Origin: Scolanthus callimorphus
Lineage: Eukaryota; Cnidaria; Anthozoa; Actiniaria; Edwardsiidae
DNA length: 64,000 nucleotides
Assembly: GCA_033964015.1 (NCBI GenBank)
Contig: CM066913.1
Location: forward strand, 28,856,790-28,920,789
Direction: 5' to 3'
This document shows, in pieces, positions 1 through 42,200 of the stretch. The notes under the pieces are model-generated. The model did no database searches, had not been told where the DNA came from, and saw only the letters and a program-made list of their open reading frames with translations. Made by a program: the position numbers and the translations under genes. The first letter of the stretch is position 1, and each line of letters opens with the position of its first letter.

Positions 1-282
1 GCGCGCACGTGTTGATGCAAGCAGCGTTGTCTGCGCGCACTCTTATTTACCTGGCAAATCAGCCAATCACATTACGAGAACAGCAACAGTGCAGCGTCAC
101 GTAGCATGCCGCATCACAGGTATCACAGGCGATCCAAGCTCTAGTCATGTGCGGTACTGTGAAAGAAACATGCAACGTTGTCGCTGTAAAATTATACGTA
201 AATGTAAATATTGAAATAAAATGATGTGACATCTCCTCGGAATGTTGTAGTTGTCAAATAAAGTGCTCCTGGAGCGATTTTA

Positions 283-436
283 TTGCATTTTGGGTGTTTT
301 TTGTGCACCCCTACCGTATGTTATAATAGATTGACAGTCAATCTATTATAACATACGGTAGGGGTTAATACCCCTACCGTATGTTATAATAGATTGACTG
401 TGAAAGAAAAAGGCACAAAAAACACCCAAAATGCAA
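283..436. repeat. Foldback palindrome
   Basis: TGCATTTTGGGTGTTTTTTG at about 284-303 returns inverted at about 413-435. Between them CCCCTACCGTATGTTATAAT occurs in both orientations with the unit AATCTATTATAACATACGG repeated. It is a nearly perfect nested palindrome and probably a MITE. Confidence 0.7.
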
Positions 437-2023
437 GCAGTGGAACGAAATATTTTCGTGTAGCGCCCAATCTGCAGCGCCACATGGATCCGAAGAGCTG
501 CCAAAAGAGCAGTAGCAATCCATTTTGCATAAATGCGACAAAGATCACAGTGAATTTCGCAGAATTCATCACGCTCTTCCCCAGGCCCACTGCGCTCTCG
601 TCCAAGATGGCGTCCACGCATGATGGAGCAGTCCGGCGTGACTTGAACTGCTTTTCTTCATAATTCGGCCTTTTGAGGATGAAATCAGATCATTAAGGCG
701 ACCTTCTATCTTGTGATCTTTATTACAAGCACGATCTGGTATTGTTTGATTCATTTTCGACGTCTTGTTTAACTGGAAATGGTCCTCGATATTCGGGTCA
801 GCGAATGTGGATCTGTCTTCATGGAGGCTGATTTTTGTCAAGAAATGTACTTTTCATGCTGTGTTACAAGGCCCATAGCCGTGAACATTCTTGTTTAGTG
901 ATGGAAAGGACTTGAAGGCAGAGTGCACATGTATGCACAAAGCGGCAATAATTTGACTGTGTTCTTGTCCCAGAAATGACAGACCATGTTGTGCTTCCAG
1001 GCTCAGGACTCGTGACAACATTTTAAGCAGGTCAACATATACTGTGTATCTTTAATGCCCTAGGAACACTAGTCGATGTAATTGCTAGCTTATTTTATCA
1101 GATTGAGCTTTTGGAGAGAAGAAAAAAGTCAAAACATTGGAAAATGTGGTATTTCTGTGCTTTCCGGTTGTATTCTATGCATCGCCAGGGACATTGGAGT
1201 TTGATTTAGGCCAAATGACACTTTCTATGATGATCAGATATATGCTGAGAACAAATACAAGTGATTGGTGCTTTTATTTCTACGGATTCTTTGGATTTAG
1301 TGATAAATATGATCTTTCTTCCCCAATGACTTATGTGTCACCATGCCTAATAAATGGCCTTAAAAAAGAAATTTATTCAGAAGTGCCCAATTTTTTCTCA
1401 ACTGATTTTGTTAGTACTAGGGTCAAGGTCATTTGTGGAAGTGAAGTCATTGCCAGATCTTGTTGCAGGTAAAAAATAATAATTTCTAAAAAGTTGCAAT
1501 TTTCAGTAGTTCCTTCCATCTCAAAAATAGGCTAAAACTAGGGCCAGGCCCTTCTCGTCCAGGCAAAGCTATGCCAACGACACATATATTTTCTGAAAGG
1601 GCATTAACAGTAGATAGTTACCATGCAGTTTATTATTTCAGGAGTTATATTGTCTTGGTGAAATAACCATCATAATACAACTCCCAAAAACATGAAAATT
1701 TAGTGGTCAGAGGGCCAAAAGTAGGACTCCCCTGTAACTTTGAAACAAAATCCCAGAAAACAAAACCAAAGTAGCTTTTGTAATATCTCATCAAACCTAA
1801 CTTCTGACACAAGTTTGAAGGAAATCGGTTGACCCCCACTTTTTTGACCTGGAACACTTTCTCAGACAATGGCTCTTAAACACTGACTATTAGTTTTTGT
1901 TTCACAGTCCAAAAACCACTCTATTCCTTGAGCCCGAATGGGCTCTGAGTCAATAGCCCATGAGGTCGAAGGCCGAATGGGCTATTAACTCAGAGGCCAT
2001 GAGGGCGAGAGGAATAATTGTTT

Positions 2024-2208
2024 AGTCAATCACACTAGTAGGTCAATTTGTATAGCCAAAATTAAAGCGTTTTCTGATCTAGTCATTGCCATTTTCTGGC
2101 CTTCAAATCCGACACGTTTCGGTACTAGTAGGCTATAACTTATAGCCTACTAGTAGCTCAACCAATCAGAACTCAGCATTGACAATAGACCACTAGTGTG
2201 ATTTGATT
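2024..2208. repeat. MITE-like repeat with CAATCACACTAGT ends
   Basis: CAATCACACTAGTAGGTC at about 2027-2044 pairs with GACCACTAGTGTGATTTG at about 2187-2205. Further CTAGTAGGC/GCCTACTAG copies lie inside. A degenerate upstream stretch repeats GAATGGGCT (1935-1985). Confidence 0.5.
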
Positions 2209-2386
2209 AATTTATTTGATCTATGTTCTTACCCTCCCCTCACGTAGTCCAAGAACGAGGGTTGTTGTTCAACCTTTGACTGGAGTAAAATGATCTGAAA
2301 CAGAACAGGAAATCAAACGTGAATATGCCGGCTGTACTTAGCAACGATTAAGTTACTCTAAGATGCATTTCAGAAATAACAATTAC

Positions 2387-33227
<30,841 letters not shown>

Positions 33228-33420
33228 GATGACTTGTTCTTCCCGCTCCTGAATAGCAACCTGGCCTTGCCGTTGTAGTAGAGTTCCAGGCTATTTTTAG
33301 CGAGATGATGTCATAGGGGAAACGTGAGTGGTTCTTCCCACAGTGTATATCAGAACTTCTGACCATTATACAATACTCGGCGTCTCCTATATATTTCCAG
33401 GAGCCCAGGTTTTACAACGC
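33228..33420 (-). promoter_or_regulatory. Copine 5' UTR/promoter region
   Basis: Immediately upstream of the copine ATG. No TATA box is clear; the boundary with repeat DNA is at about 33420. Inferred from position only. Confidence 0.35.
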
Positions 33421-33917
33421 GTAGTATTAAGTTAATGTATCAGTCAATTCCAGCGGTGACCATCCCCCCCCCCCCCCCCCCTGGACACCGTGGGGCATTT
33501 GCACACCACTGCCTTCCCTGGGGTGGGGAATTTTGAAAATTTTGCTGGCCCCGGGTCGGGAATTGTTTTTCCCCGGGGGAGGGGGTGGAGAATTTTGGTT
33601 TTCTCATCTCCAAGCGCGTCGGGTTTTGCGAACTACAACACCAGTTATAATAACTATCGATTGGCAGTTACAATGTCCCAGTTACAGAAAATAACGCCAC
33701 ATAAATATAATGCAGAGCATGGCCCGTCAGATTCTTGGAGTTTGGCAGTTTTCTGCGTTGTCAATCAATGCAATCCGTGTGAGCCAATCAAATCCTTGCC
33801 CAGTAAAAATCGCGTTAATTTAGGATGCGAGAATTTCCTTAAAGAGCCCGTGTCAGCCACTCCTTTGAAAAAGTGTTTTGAACCCGCTGGGTCGCGTGTT
33901 ACCTGAAACAGCTGTAA

Positions 33918-34216
33918 TGGCCGTTTTCACACTAGAAGACGACCAATCGTCTGGACGGACAAATTGTCTGATTTGTTCATCTTTTGTACGTCTAGTGTGA
34001 ATTTAGGTCGGACTTTAGTCGATTTGTTCGTCTACACGAACAAATCGTCTATGAAAAATCGTCTTCCTAGACGGCAAAACAGACGAACAAATTTAGACAA
34101 TTTGTTTGTTCGTCTGAAAATTTGTTCGTACCGTTTTCACATATCAGACGATTTGTTCGTCTTGAGACGATTTGTCCGTCCAGACGATTTGTTCGTCTTC
34201 AGTGTGAAAACGGCCA
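33918..34216. repeat. MITE with TGGCCGTTTTCACAC ends and GACGAACAAAT repeats
   Basis: TGGCCGTTTTCACACTAGAA at the left and AGTGTGAAAACGGCCA at the right. The interior is built of AGACGATTTGTTCGTC-type palindromes. A related part-copy lies at about 35860-35985. Confidence 0.85.
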
Positions 34217-34388
34217 ATGACTCCACAACCAAAGGCTGCGGACCCCACTTTTTGAAGTTATATATATTTTTTGCATTATGAGCTTCTGACGTCGTAAAGA
34301 GGAAAAGGAACAGAAAGTGTGTCCTTTTTGTTCCTGTTTCGTTTCTGTTACAGTATTTGCAAGAGAACTAGTAGCTCGTTCAAACCTA

Positions 34389-35439
34389 AGGGACCGGTCA
34401 TTATTTATGTCGGAGAGGGGGGTGGAGGAGAAAATACCTGTGATCCAAAAAAATTTCAAGAACCCCACCTGATAGCATTGATTGTTTCCGGGAGCCCCCC
34501 TCTGATAGACTGAAACATTTCAGGACCCCCCTTCCCCTCCATCCATGTCAGTCAAAATGATTCAAACAGGTCCTGAAGGGGGTCCAAATCCCATTTCTCA
34601 GTGTAAAACTTTCACAAGATCCCAGTCCTGAAGTTTTCCCAGTCAAAGTTTTCAAAATCCCAGCGTTAGAAAGTGACTTTTATACATGTGTACGGAGTGT
34701 TTGTATTGCAGTCGTAGGGCAAAATTTTAAAAGCAGTTCACAAATTTTTAAAGCCACTCTTTACAGACATTGACAGGGGCGTAGCCAGGGGGTTCCAGGG
34801 GTTCCGGAACCCCCCCTCTCCCGCAGCGGAACCCCCCCCCCCCTCGCCTCTCTTCTGGACCGACTTACTACTAAAATTGTAAATATTTAATAGACAACAA
34901 ATAAAAGCTCCAATAAAATGTAGCAAATTTCTTCAAACGCTAGTCTTTTCCCGAGATCAATATTTTTGGCAGGGTTTCCTGTGGCGAGAACGCAAAAAAC
35001 ACTCCGATCTATGTGGAGTTTTTTTATTTTTTGAATTTTGGAACCCCCCCCTCTCATAAGTGCTGGCTACGCCCCTGATTGATATTTCATTGTTGGTCCA
35101 GTTAAAGGCAAATTGACCCATTTCTAGTTCTATTGGCCAAATCCCAGTGACTCCAATCCCATTTCCAAGCCTAACATAATGCCTAACACAATGACTTGCA
35201 TGGCAAGTCACTAAAACCTCCCCCTCTTTTCTGAAGGCAGTATCTGGGTCTCTTACAATGATCAGGAGTGCGTTTGCTGATATAGACAAAATAATTGTTT
35301 CTCAAGACCCCCCTTAACTGCCATTTTCGCCTTTCAAGACCCCCCTTGTGTTCGCTTAAAAAAATTCAGGGCCCCGCATTTTCTCCTCCATCCCCCCCCC
35401 CCCCCCCCCCCCCTCCGACTTAAATAATGACCGGTCCCT
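34389..35439. mobile_element. Non-autonomous inverted-repeat element (AGGGACCGGTCATTATTTA)
   Basis: Ends AGGGACCGGTCATTATTTA and TAAATAATGACCGGTCCCT followed by G- or C-rich GTCGGAGGGG. No ORF of note. It contains another MITE at 34774-35076. Confidence 0.8.
34774..35076. repeat. Nested MITE (CAGGGGCGTAGCCAG ends)
   Basis: CAGGGGCGTAGCCAGGGGGT at the left and GCTGGCTACGCCCCTG at the right, inside the element at 34389-35439. Interior has GGAACCCCCC in both orientations. Confidence 0.8.
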
Positions 35440-36712
35440 AAAAACTACGGGTGCTTTTTCACATTGTTCCTAAAGTTCCATGTTTTTCGCGCACGAACAA
35501 AAAAATGGAGTCATTCCACCAATGGAATGTGAGATGGAAGAAAAACATTCATTTTTTGCCTCTTCGGCACCCCCACTTTTTGGGGTGTTCCGCCGCCCCT
35601 GACTACAATTGCTTATCTTTCTTCGTCATCAGGGTTTCTTGCCTTCTCGTCCCCTCTACTGGCAGCACAAATAACAGCCATCGCTGCAAAAGTTGGTCAG
35701 TTGCTGACTTTTCTACTCGAACGAGTAGTTTAGTTGTCAACTACCGAATTTTCTACCAAAGAAAAATCTGCTGCACAAGTACAATGCGGCCGCCATTTTG
35801 TTTTTGCAAGACACAGTTTACCAAGGGAAGCCTTGTGCTGACTATTTGCCTTCCGTCGACAGTCCGTCTAATATGAATTTAGGACGGACGACTAGTTCAT
35901 CATCATCTTAGGTCGTCTCGAATTCACATTAGACGAACAAATTAGACGAACAGACGATTTGTTCGTCTTCTAGTGTGAAAACGGCAATGTATCAGTCAAT
36001 TCCAGCGGTGACCATCCTCCCCCCCGGGACACCGTGGGGAGTTTTCAAAATTTTGCTGGCCCCGGGGTCGGGATTTCTTTTTTCCAGGGGTGGGGTGGTC
36101 TGAAATTTTGGTTATCGTTCACAATCTAAAAACGAATTATAAAATTAATGCTCGGACAGAATATAATTATGGAGTTGAAGTTTTGAGCGGAAATATTTTG
36201 TTGTGAAGGTTTGTAAAACGCAGTGTCGATGGTATCTTTGTCTGGTCCCGGGAGAAGCATTTTTCCATTTCTTGTCTTCCCCGCCGTGGGGTATTTTTCA
36301 TTTTTGCTAGCCCCGGGACAGGGAGTTTTCACTTTTATTTTTAGAAATCACCAAATCCCGGGGTTTGCCCGGGGGGGCAAGTACATCCAGTCTCTTTGTT
36401 ACGAGGTTTCTTCATTCTGTCTTTCATCACATGCTTGTTTGTAATTGTAACGCGATATTCCTTTATATTTCGCGTGGCTGTTTAATGCTTTGTTTTGCGC
36501 CAAGCGAACTACCATTTACAGGACAACATTGCAATGTAATGTAATGTAATGTAGGCACTTGTATACCGCAAATTATCATATGAATATGTTCAAATGCGGT
36601 TTACAGATGTGGACATGTCTGATCCCTAAGATGCGGACTGCGATTTATACAATGCAGTTTACAATCATGAGTGGTTGTTAGATTACATTCTGTGGTGAGC
36701 ACTGTGATTGTT

Positions 36713-36946
36713 TAACGTCCCTCGCATAGTGGTTAGTGGTTAAGTGTAGTGGGCTGAGAGACGGGACCTCGGTTTTATTGTCTCATCCGAAAGACGTGAA
36801 ACACAGGAGAAATGACGAATCACTTCAACCCACGATGGACACAAGGTTCGAAACAGCAGAGAAAAATCCCAACTGCCCCCGACTGGGATTCGAACCCGGT
36901 GCACAGAGGTGGGAGGCAAACGCTTTACACGCTGCGCCACCCGTGC
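36713..36946 (-). repeat. tRNA-derived SINE
   Basis: On the minus strand the 5' end reads ACGGGTGGCGCAGCGTGTAA (A-box-like) and, about 35 bases on, CCGGGTTCGAATCCCAGTC (B-box). The body contains GGATGAGACAATAAAACCGA and ends near 36713. RNA polymerase III promoter elements plus an unrelated tail define a tRNA SINE, not a functional tRNA. Confidence 0.8.
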
Positions 36947-36949
36947 TTC

Positions 36950-39225
36950 ATTGTACATTGCTTCATTGTACATTGTACACGACCACAAGTCATACCAGTG
37001 CCCCTCGCTATTTGTCACCACAACAACTAAAGACTAACTGGAATACAAGCTTTTTTATTGATTCTATTCACCGTTTCGTGAGTGAACATGATGATATGGT
37101 TCAAATTTATTTGCAATACTATATCAACTAACTATATACAAAAATATATACTTCCTAAAAAACATTAATAAACCTGAACCACAAGCATCATTGTGATCTA
37201 ATATCTAATGAAATTGGCAATGTGGTGCATTCACACTATAATTGATTATACCATGGAGTTATTACCTCTCTGTTTATACTATTACAACGGTTACTGATTA
37301 TCTACCTTATATGAGTATCTATGTAATTGATTCTTTTAAATAATTTTTCATTAAATATTTTGTTCAGAAATTCCCATCCCATCAATCCCCGACGCCTCCC
37401 CCCCCCCCCCCCCCCCATAATCCCCTAATATTTTGAGAGATGACCAATCTACGTGTAAGCAAGGAGGTTTTACATAAAACCTCCTTGGTGTAAGGAAATA
37501 TAACTATGCAAGTGCAAAAAGGTACCTCATTTAGTTGTAGCTGAGCCATCACTTTGCGCGTGAGACAGTTTACGATGAGGCTGTTCACGGAAAATGATGG
37601 CGTCGCGTCGCAATTTACGCTACGAAGGTATCATTCTTGTCAAAAAATATACTTTCGCTTAAAATGTTGAGCCCGCTGGTTAAAGCGATAAACTCCTAAA
37701 AAATTCCTGCCCCTTCACAATCTAACTTACACGCCTGTAATATGTTTCTGCCTGTACTTCATTGAATTTGAGAGCTAGAGGCAGTATCTAAAAAAACATG
37801 TGGGCGATTTTTGATAGTTTTTCAAACCGACTTTGTGATAGACCGATTCGACGTAATTTTGTATTTGTCTGATTGGAAAACTTTTTGAAATGAAAGATCT
37901 CTCTGAAAGTAGTCAAATTGCCAAGTTTGGGGGGTTGTAGCCTGTTTAGGTTTAGGAAGTTATGAGCCCGCGAATACGTGATTTTTTTACAGGCGTTTAT
38001 GTGGCCCTTGGTCATACAAACCTCTGTAAAATTTCGAGATTTCATTGCCCTGTAACTTTTCTTCTGAGCTAGTTTCAAAGGTTTCTTCCATCAGTTCAAA
38101 AAGCTTTCCAATCATACAAGTAAATCAACTACCTCATATTACGTCGAATCGGTGTATCAATTGAGTTTCAGTGGTTTCCAAAAAAAAAAAATGCGAAATT
38201 CAACTTTACTCTGCTAATAATTTCTGTAAATATGATATATACCAAAAATGCCTCACAAGTCTTTTTCAGTCCATATATCTATGAATGGAATTCGGTAATG
38301 TTTAGGCACGTGCGCGTTAATGCGAAGGGGCAGGAGCTTTGGTTTGAAGAACATTCTTAACAGAAAATTCATTCTTTCAGCTTTAAAATAAAATGAGTGA
38401 GTCTTTTATGGCTTAAATTGTGGCCCGACAGGAATTTAATCCGCGAACATCTATCGTAAGTAAATCTCAATTTGCCAAAATGGTTAATGCATGGCGTTTG
38501 ATCTGTCAGGACCATAGTACCCATGCGTCAAAAAGCCAGATGTAAAAATAACAGGCTAGATTTACTTTGCTCGATAAATACCATAATTGCGTAAGTCCGG
38601 CATGTGATGCCCTTTTGTAAAATATATTTCTGATCACAATAATTTTGCATTGTCATCAATGTGCAAGAGAAAAAGATACATGTTTAGACAATGAATTACG
38701 CCAGAAGAGAACACGTCACATACGAGAGTTTGGTTGTTGCCTTATGCTACTGAATCTACGAAACGCAAATTTAAATTTCACAAATTCTCATGGTCAACCA
38801 AAGTTCGTTTACTGATCTGAGAACATTTGGTGCTTAGAAACGGCTAGAGAATAGAGAGCGAATTGATGACTCTGTTGCCATGGAAATGCAGCCCCATCTG
38901 TCCACCTTCAGCCACCGTCTTCCGGCACCCAACCTGCCTAGTTCTGTCACGCGTCACGCTAGCTCTCAGAATGCCTTCCCACGTGTATCTGGACCAATAG
39001 AAATCGGTAGCTGCGTCGTCCGTTGTTGCACCCCTGCGTCACTAGAGTAACGCAACACAGCTTTAGGAATAGTCATTGCACGCGGAGACACTCTCTGATT
39101 GTGTGCGGTTCCCATTTGAATACCAGTTTTGCTTCTAGAGAGTCTCTTTACGCTCTTGTCGTCTTTTGATCGCGGGCTTTCGTGAACGATACGAGGAGTA
39201 GGCTTTTGTGACGTAGCGATACACC
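36950..39225. other. Intergenic between TTLL 3' end and SINE
   Basis: AT-rich, with a C run at 37400-37415 and a short TGTACATTGCTTCAT duplication at 36950-36980. TTLL 3' UTR probably covers the part nearest 39225. No other gene was seen. Confidence 0.5.
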
Positions 39226-42200
39226 CTAAAGCCCAGGCCCCCTCGGTCTTTTAACAAAGGTAGTCCGCGTAGTAGTGTTGACCGTGACCGCTTTCGGGTT
39301 TTCGTGTTTTGTTTCCGTTTGACTAGTATCGTGAGCTGGTTGTAGTAGTTTCTTGTTTTCCTGTGGCCGTGTGAGTGTTGTTAATTTAGCTGAGCTCACT
39401 TGTCGTCTCATGGCAGGCTTACGTGCGATTCCCTGTCCTTCCACGGACATGTTCATCCCGATGTACGGTGGTGCGCTTATGTGCGCCTAAAACAAGACAG
39501 ATACAAAACGCGTTAAACTCCATATAAAGCCGATTGCGTTTGAGCGTTTTACCCTAACAGTTTGCACGTTATGTGTGAACGTTTAAAAGTTGCGTTTCTA
39601 GGATGAAAGGAGACGTTTCTATGGCGAACCAAAGAGTTCTGTCCTCTCTGATTGGTCAATGAAAAATACACATGGCGGTTGCCCTTGGAAACGTCCGACT
39701 TTTTGTCTCACAACGCAACTTTCAAACGTTAACGTAACGTGCGAACTGTTAGGGTAAAACGCTCAAACGCAATCGGCTGTATGGAGAAGGAAAGCTATCT
39801 CACAAACCTAGTCAAGGCAGGTTCCAGTGACAGCCTTTATCAACCTTTGCTTGTGATTTTGTTGCTTCATAAGGTTAATGTTGAAATCAGGCTTCGTACA
39901 CTCAGAAATTTGAAAAAATCCAGCCGTTTTAAGGAGCTGTTGCGGAATTTTTCCAGGATAATTTTCAGTCTTGTCAGTCCATTTTCGATAACGTTTCAAG
40001 CTTGAAAACGATTTTTAGAATGATTACATTGTTTTTGTGAACGTCGACATTTGTTTCATTTTTCCAGGAGTTTTCAGGACTTTGTTACAAATTCCAGGAG
40101 TTCCAAGGATTTTCCAGGAGCACAATAAAAATCCAGGACTTCCCATGTTTATCCGGAGCCGCACGAACCCTGTGGAATCCGTTAGTAGAAGCACTTGGTA
40201 TTGTAGGTCTTGTCCCGATCATATGTCGTTAAAAGTCGCAACATGAGGACGCGCGCTTATATCTTTGTGTTGTTATGTCGCTAGTGGTAACCATGGCGAA
40301 TTCACCAGAGGGGAGAACTCTCATTCCCATGATAGAGCAGATTTCGTATGACTGTGAAAAGTGCCGCGGCAAAGTTGTGCCGCGCCGCGACCGTACCGCG
40401 ACTACGCGATTTTATTCAGTATCTACAGCAGGCCAGGTTCCGTACCGCCAACGCGACAGTACCGCGCCGTGTCGCGGCACTTTTCACAGTCATACGAAAT
40501 CTGCTCTATATGATCACTTGAACCTTGAAATGGAATAGCCCTTCTTTTTATTAGGTAGAACTGTCTTCATGAAAGGGACATGTCGCAAGTGGTTGAACTT
40601 ATTTCCTTTGTTTTGTGTTCCCAGTGAATCGGCCCTCGAAACACACCTTCCTCACCTGTTTGTACGCCAACTCGAATCTGCCAGTACCACAGTTCTTGTC
40701 TTCTTTGCGGTCTAAAACAACTGCAAAGGAAAACATATTTTCTTATTGTCAGGCGATAACAATTTAGTTTAACCAAAGCTGAGAATCAAGAAGCTATTGT
40801 ACTTATTACGAAAAGCTCTCAGATGGGAAAATCCATAATTTATAAAGATTTGGTATTCCTGTAACAAAGATTTAGTATTCCAGTAACAAAGTTGCGAAGA
40901 TTTGGTCTTCCTTTGATGAACGGAAGTTTGCTTTTCTCCCATCGGGTGAACCGCCATCTTTGATATTTGCCCGCACGAGCCTGTGTTCGAAAATGGACAA
41001 TTTACATTCTCGTACCCAGAGCTCCCCGGCTCGTCTGTTCGCGGGGGAGGCAATGGGGATATCCATTTGTAGTCCTTCGCTGATTGGCTGATTTTGAACG
41101 TTGGAGCATGCGCAGAAAGTCGGTTCTCTCAACGGCTCTGTATCAAATCTCGCGAATACGTCAATGGCTGTCACCAGTGCCTCCCCCGCGAGGTGACGAG
41201 CCGGGAGCTCTGGGATCGAGAAGGAGCCTTTAATTGAGAAAAACAACTGGCTATGCATGCCCCAACACTCAAAATCAGCCAATCAACAAAGGCCCTCGAA
41301 TGCATGTCCCCAGAGCCTCCCCTGCGAGTAGACGAGCCGGGGAGCTCTGGGTACGAGAATGGATAACTTACCTTTCACGGTGTCCTCCAGCACTTGCGCA
41401 CATAGTTTGCGAGTTACCGCTGTACTAGGACCCATGGTGGGACTGCAGTTGATCTCGATCTGATAAATAGAAGGAAAACTAGTGAGTTTCCATTTGAATT
41501 TGAATGGTTACCTTATCAAATCTAACATACCAGCCATGGCTTGTAGTCCTCTCCGATGATGAAGTCTGCACCGTACAGCTCAAACGAGTTCTAAAATACA
41601 AGATTGAGAGCATTTGGATTACGAACGGATGCAATTTATGTTTGAAATTTTAGAACAGAAAAATACACTAAACAGATATATGTACAATTCTAGTTTCAAG
41701 TAAGGATTTCGATGACGCCACATTGTGAAATGCCTGGGGTCCTAGAGCAATACCTTGCGGTACTCCACGATCTCTTGACACGACTGTAACGAGTGCACGA
41801 CTGCTTGCTTCATGTCAGGATAAATAACACTCTCCCACATGTGACCAACATCGCGTTTTCTATGAAGAAATACATAAAATAGTCACAGTTACAAGGCCAG
41901 TACTAGGCAAGTTGGGATCGAGTATGTTGTCGTAATACCATAACTGCCGTCCAGAGAGACCGAGAAGCATGGCTGCTGTGTTATCAACTCACTTGAGGTA
42001 GGCCTTGAACTCATCCGATGACCACATGTTTTCTTCTGGCAGTCGCTTGTCTCTCGTCGCGTTGTTGTCAAAATTCTTTTGGATGGAGTTGTTCGCTAGA
42101 TGGATGCTCCTATAACACACAGGCACGCGCATTAAAAACAAACTCAATTTGATCCAGGAAGTTATTTATGTTGTGGGCCTGGCAGCCATTCTGTCGACCT

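Larger units (their letters stand above)
1..2386. other. Left flank, no secure gene
   Basis: No further copine exon was recognised here. The stretch holds a palindrome at 283-436, a hydrophobic minus ORF at 384-617 that overlaps repeat sequence, and a repeat block at about 1880-2210. The remainder looks like unremarkable AT-rich intron or intergenic DNA. Confidence 0.5.
33420..36130. repeat. Intergenic repeat cluster
   Basis: GTATCAGTCAATTCCAGCGG, followed by a C run and GGACACCGTGGGG, opens two related blocks (33437-33600 and 35988-36125; a third related stretch ends near 36390). Between them are the MITEs and the inverted-repeat element listed separately. Homopolymer C runs up to about 20 occur (33463-33482, 35393-35412). 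Confidence 0.6.

Noticed and set aside
384..617. 77-codon hydrophobic minus-strand protein
   Set aside because: The C-terminal part lies in the 283-436 palindrome; no splice or homology support.
36860..36950. Functional tRNA gene
   Set aside because: A and B boxes are present, but the sequence continues into a SINE body and does not fold cleanly as an acceptor-stem-closed tRNA.
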